Source: Candidatus Campbelliibacteriota bacterium (lineage in GTDB: Bacteria > Patescibacteriota > Minisyncoccia > UBA9983). From it: a DNA stretch of 6,651 nt. A model generated the notes under the pieces. The model was not told the origin of the DNA and searched no databases. It was given only the letters and a program-made list of their open reading frames with translations. The stretch covers positions 1 to 6,651 of the forward strand of contig QIJB01000094.1 in the NCBI GenBank assembly GCA_003231675.1, in the 5' to 3' direction. This document shows, one piece after another, positions 5,188 to 6,651 of the stretch (positions within the stretch are counted from its first letter, which is position 1; each line of letters begins with the position of its first letter). A program made the position numbers and the translations under genes.

Positions 5188-6252
5188 ATGAAAGATTACA
5201 AAAAAGAAATGGCGGATTTGATTATGACAGTCGTCAAAGAGGGAGCTTCTGATTTGCATTTGACCGTTGCCAGACATCCCACCATGAGAGTGGCGGGTTC
5301 CCTCATCCCTCTTTTAAAGAAAGAAGTGCTTTCCCCTGAAGATACGAAGGGGCTCATTTTTTCAATGCTTAAGGATAGGGAAGAGGAAATTCTAATCAGA
5401 GAAAAAGAACTTGATATTTCTTACGCTTTTAAGGACAAGGTGCGTTTTAGGATTAATGTGTTTTATCAGAAAGGTTTCTTGGGGGCGGCGCTTCGGCTTA
5501 TTCCCGTTAAAATAAAGACCCTTCAAGAGCTCAATTTGCCGGATGTTTTAATGGATTTCACCGGGAGAGAACAAGGATTTTTCCTCGTGGTGGGACCGAT
5601 TGGGCATGGAAAATCCACGACCATGGCTTCAATGATTAACCATATCAACCACACTCGCGCGGAGCACATAGTGACCATTGAAGATCCTGTTGAATATCTT
5701 TTTGTTCAAGATAAATCAATCATTGACCAAAGAGAGGTTAGAATAGACACCAATGATTTCAAGAGCGGGTTGAGGTCAATGTTCAGGCAGGACGCGAATA
5801 TTGCCATGATAGGCGAAATGAGGGATACGGAGACGATGTCGGCCGCCGTTACCGCGGCTGAGACCGGACATTTGATATTTTCTTCTCTTCATACCAATAA
5901 CGCTTCTCAAACGATAGACAGAATAATAGACAGTTTTCCGCCGAATCAACAAAACCAGATACGCCTTCAACTCTCAAATGCTCTTGTCGGCGTTTTTTCC
6001 CAACGCCTGATTCCGAGAATTTCCGGGGGGCTTGTTCCCGCCTATGAACTTCTTATCAGCAACTCGGCAATCAGAAACCTTATTCGCGAAAACAGGACAC
6101 ATGAAATAGATCTCATTATTGACACCAGTCTGGAATTGGGAATGGTCAGTTTGAACCGTTCTCTTGCCGACTTGGTGCGGGCGGGAGAAATTTCAACGGA
6201 CAACGCTTATAAATTTTCTCTAAACCCGAGAGGATTGCAGGGACTTATTTAA
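5188..6252 (+). CDS. pilT: PilT, type IV pilus retraction ATPase
   Basis: 354 residues, usual PilT length. Seen: an N-terminal PAS-like region with GASDLHLTVARHPTMRVAG, the linker TLQELNLPDVL, Walker A GPIGHGKS (136-143), Asp box IEDPVEY (E165-D166), Walker B region RQDANIAMIGEMRD (E210), His box HLIFSSLHTNNA (H228, H235), and the PilT hallmark AIRNLIRE (294-301) near the C-terminus. Lack of an MshEN domain and the AIRNLIRE motif separate it from PilB. Known: PilT powers pilus disassembly and retraction, needed for twitching and DNA uptake. Odd: Walker A carries Ile and His where GPTGSGKS is usual, and the DPD before Walker B is DAN. I recall GHGKST from other CPR PilT proteins, so this is probably lineage-typical and functional. 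pilC begins 1 nt after the stop. Confidence 0.96.
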   Translation: MKDYKKEMADLIMTVVKEGASDLHLTVARHPTMRVAGSLIPLLKKEVLSPEDTKGLIFSMLKDREEEILIREKELDISYAFKDKVRFRINVFYQKGFLGAALRLIPVKIKTLQELNLPDVLMDFTGREQGFFLVVGPIGHGKSTTMASMINHINHTRAEHIVTIEDPVEYLFVQDKSIIDQREVRIDTNDFKSGLRSMFRQDANIAMIGEMRDTETMSAAVTAAETGHLIFSSLHTNNASQTIDRIIDSFPPNQQNQIRLQLSNALVGVFSQRLIPRISGGLVPAYELLISNSAIRNLIRENRTHEIDLIIDTSLELGMVSLNRSLADLVRAGEISTDNAYKFSLNPRGLQGLI

Positions 6253-6253
6253 T

Positions 6254-6651
6254 ATGCTTTACGAATATGAAGCGACAACTTTGGAGGGGGAGAAGAAGGC
6301 GGGCAGTATAGAGGCCGCCAATCTTGAGATTGCCATTTCTTCTCTACAGAGGAGAAATCTCATAATCGTCTCCATCAACCCCGTTGGTGAAAAAAAACCG
6401 TTTTGGGAAATAAAGATAAAGTTCTTTGAAAGAATTAAACCGCGGGATGTGGTTATTCTTTCGCGACAGCTCTCAACTCTCTTTGAGGCAAAAGTTCCCG
6501 TCATAGATTCTTTCAAATTGATTGCTTCGGAAACGGAAAACGAACTTTTGGCGGAAAAACTTAATGAAGTGGTGGAGGATATGCAGGGAGGGTCGCCGAT
6601 GTCCGCCGCCATGGCGAAGCACCCGGATGTTTTTTCAAAATTTTATGTGAG
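6254..6651 (+). CDS. pilC: PilC, inner-membrane platform protein, N-terminal part only
   Basis: 132 codons are open to the right edge; the rest lies outside (family length about 350-410). Seen: MLYEYEATTLEGEKKAGSIE with AISSLQRRNLIIVSI, the usual first strands and helix of PilC/GspF, then KPRDVVILSRQLSTLFEAKV and PVIDSFKLIASE, and QGGSPMSAAMAKHPDVFSKF. These match the first GspF (T2SSF) cytoplasmic domain, including the conserved RQL and HP-x-x-F positions. No membrane segment has yet been reached, as expected. Known: PilC sits in the membrane at the centre of the motor and transmits PilB/PilT rotation to the pilus base. The start codon is separated from the pilT stop by one base (TAA-T-ATG), implying coupled translation. 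A weak AGGG about 11 nt upstream is the only ribosome-site candidate. Confidence 0.95.
   Translation, partial: MLYEYEATTLEGEKKAGSIEAANLEIAISSLQRRNLIIVSINPVGEKKPFWEIKIKFFERIKPRDVVILSRQLSTLFEAKVPVIDSFKLIASETENELLAEKLNEVVEDMQGGSPMSAAMAKHPDVFSKFYV

Overview
This window is the front part of a type IV pilus (T4P) assembly operon on the + strand. A divergent comF-type gene lies at its left edge on the - strand. The most likely source is a Patescibacteria (Candidate Phyla Radiation, CPR) genome, Parcubacteria-like in flavour. This is inferred from several traits: compact genes with gaps of about 1 to 35 nt, almost no Shine-Dalgarno motifs, a PilN-like protein beginning with an 'SFIPK' segment, a CheY-like receiver between pilB and pilT, a GHGKST Walker A in PilT, and a very short PilP-like protein. 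The taxonomic call comes from memory of such gene sets, not from a search. The standard bacterial code fits, since no in-frame TGA interrupts the long genes.

Layout: 1-401 (-) is the N-terminal part of a ComF family protein, running off the left edge. 402-445 is a 44-nt AT-rich divergent promoter region. On the + strand follow pilM (446-1555), a pilN-like gene (1566-2129), pilO (2134-2679), a short PilP-like membrane protein (2686-3030), pilB (3065-4768), a single-domain response regulator (4776-5165), pilT (5188-6252), and the start of pilC (6254 to the right edge). No stretch longer than 300 nt lacks a gene. I saw no RNA genes, CRISPR arrays or insertion sequences.

How the genes work together: PilM (actin-like, cytoplasmic) with PilN, PilO and the PilP-like protein would form the inner-membrane alignment complex. 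PilC is the membrane platform. PilB (extension) and PilT (retraction) are the hexameric motor ATPases. The receiver protein may tune the motors by phosphorylation. No pilin, prepilin peptidase or secretin gene lies in the window. The divergent comF suggests, but does not prove, that the pilus takes part in DNA uptake.

Nothing here is a wholly new system. The points that most merit a second look are the half-lost tetracysteine motif in PilB, the embedded receiver with its own promoter-like sequence, the reduced PilP-like protein with an in-frame extension beyond its TGA stop, and a consensus DnaA-box 9-mer just inside comF.
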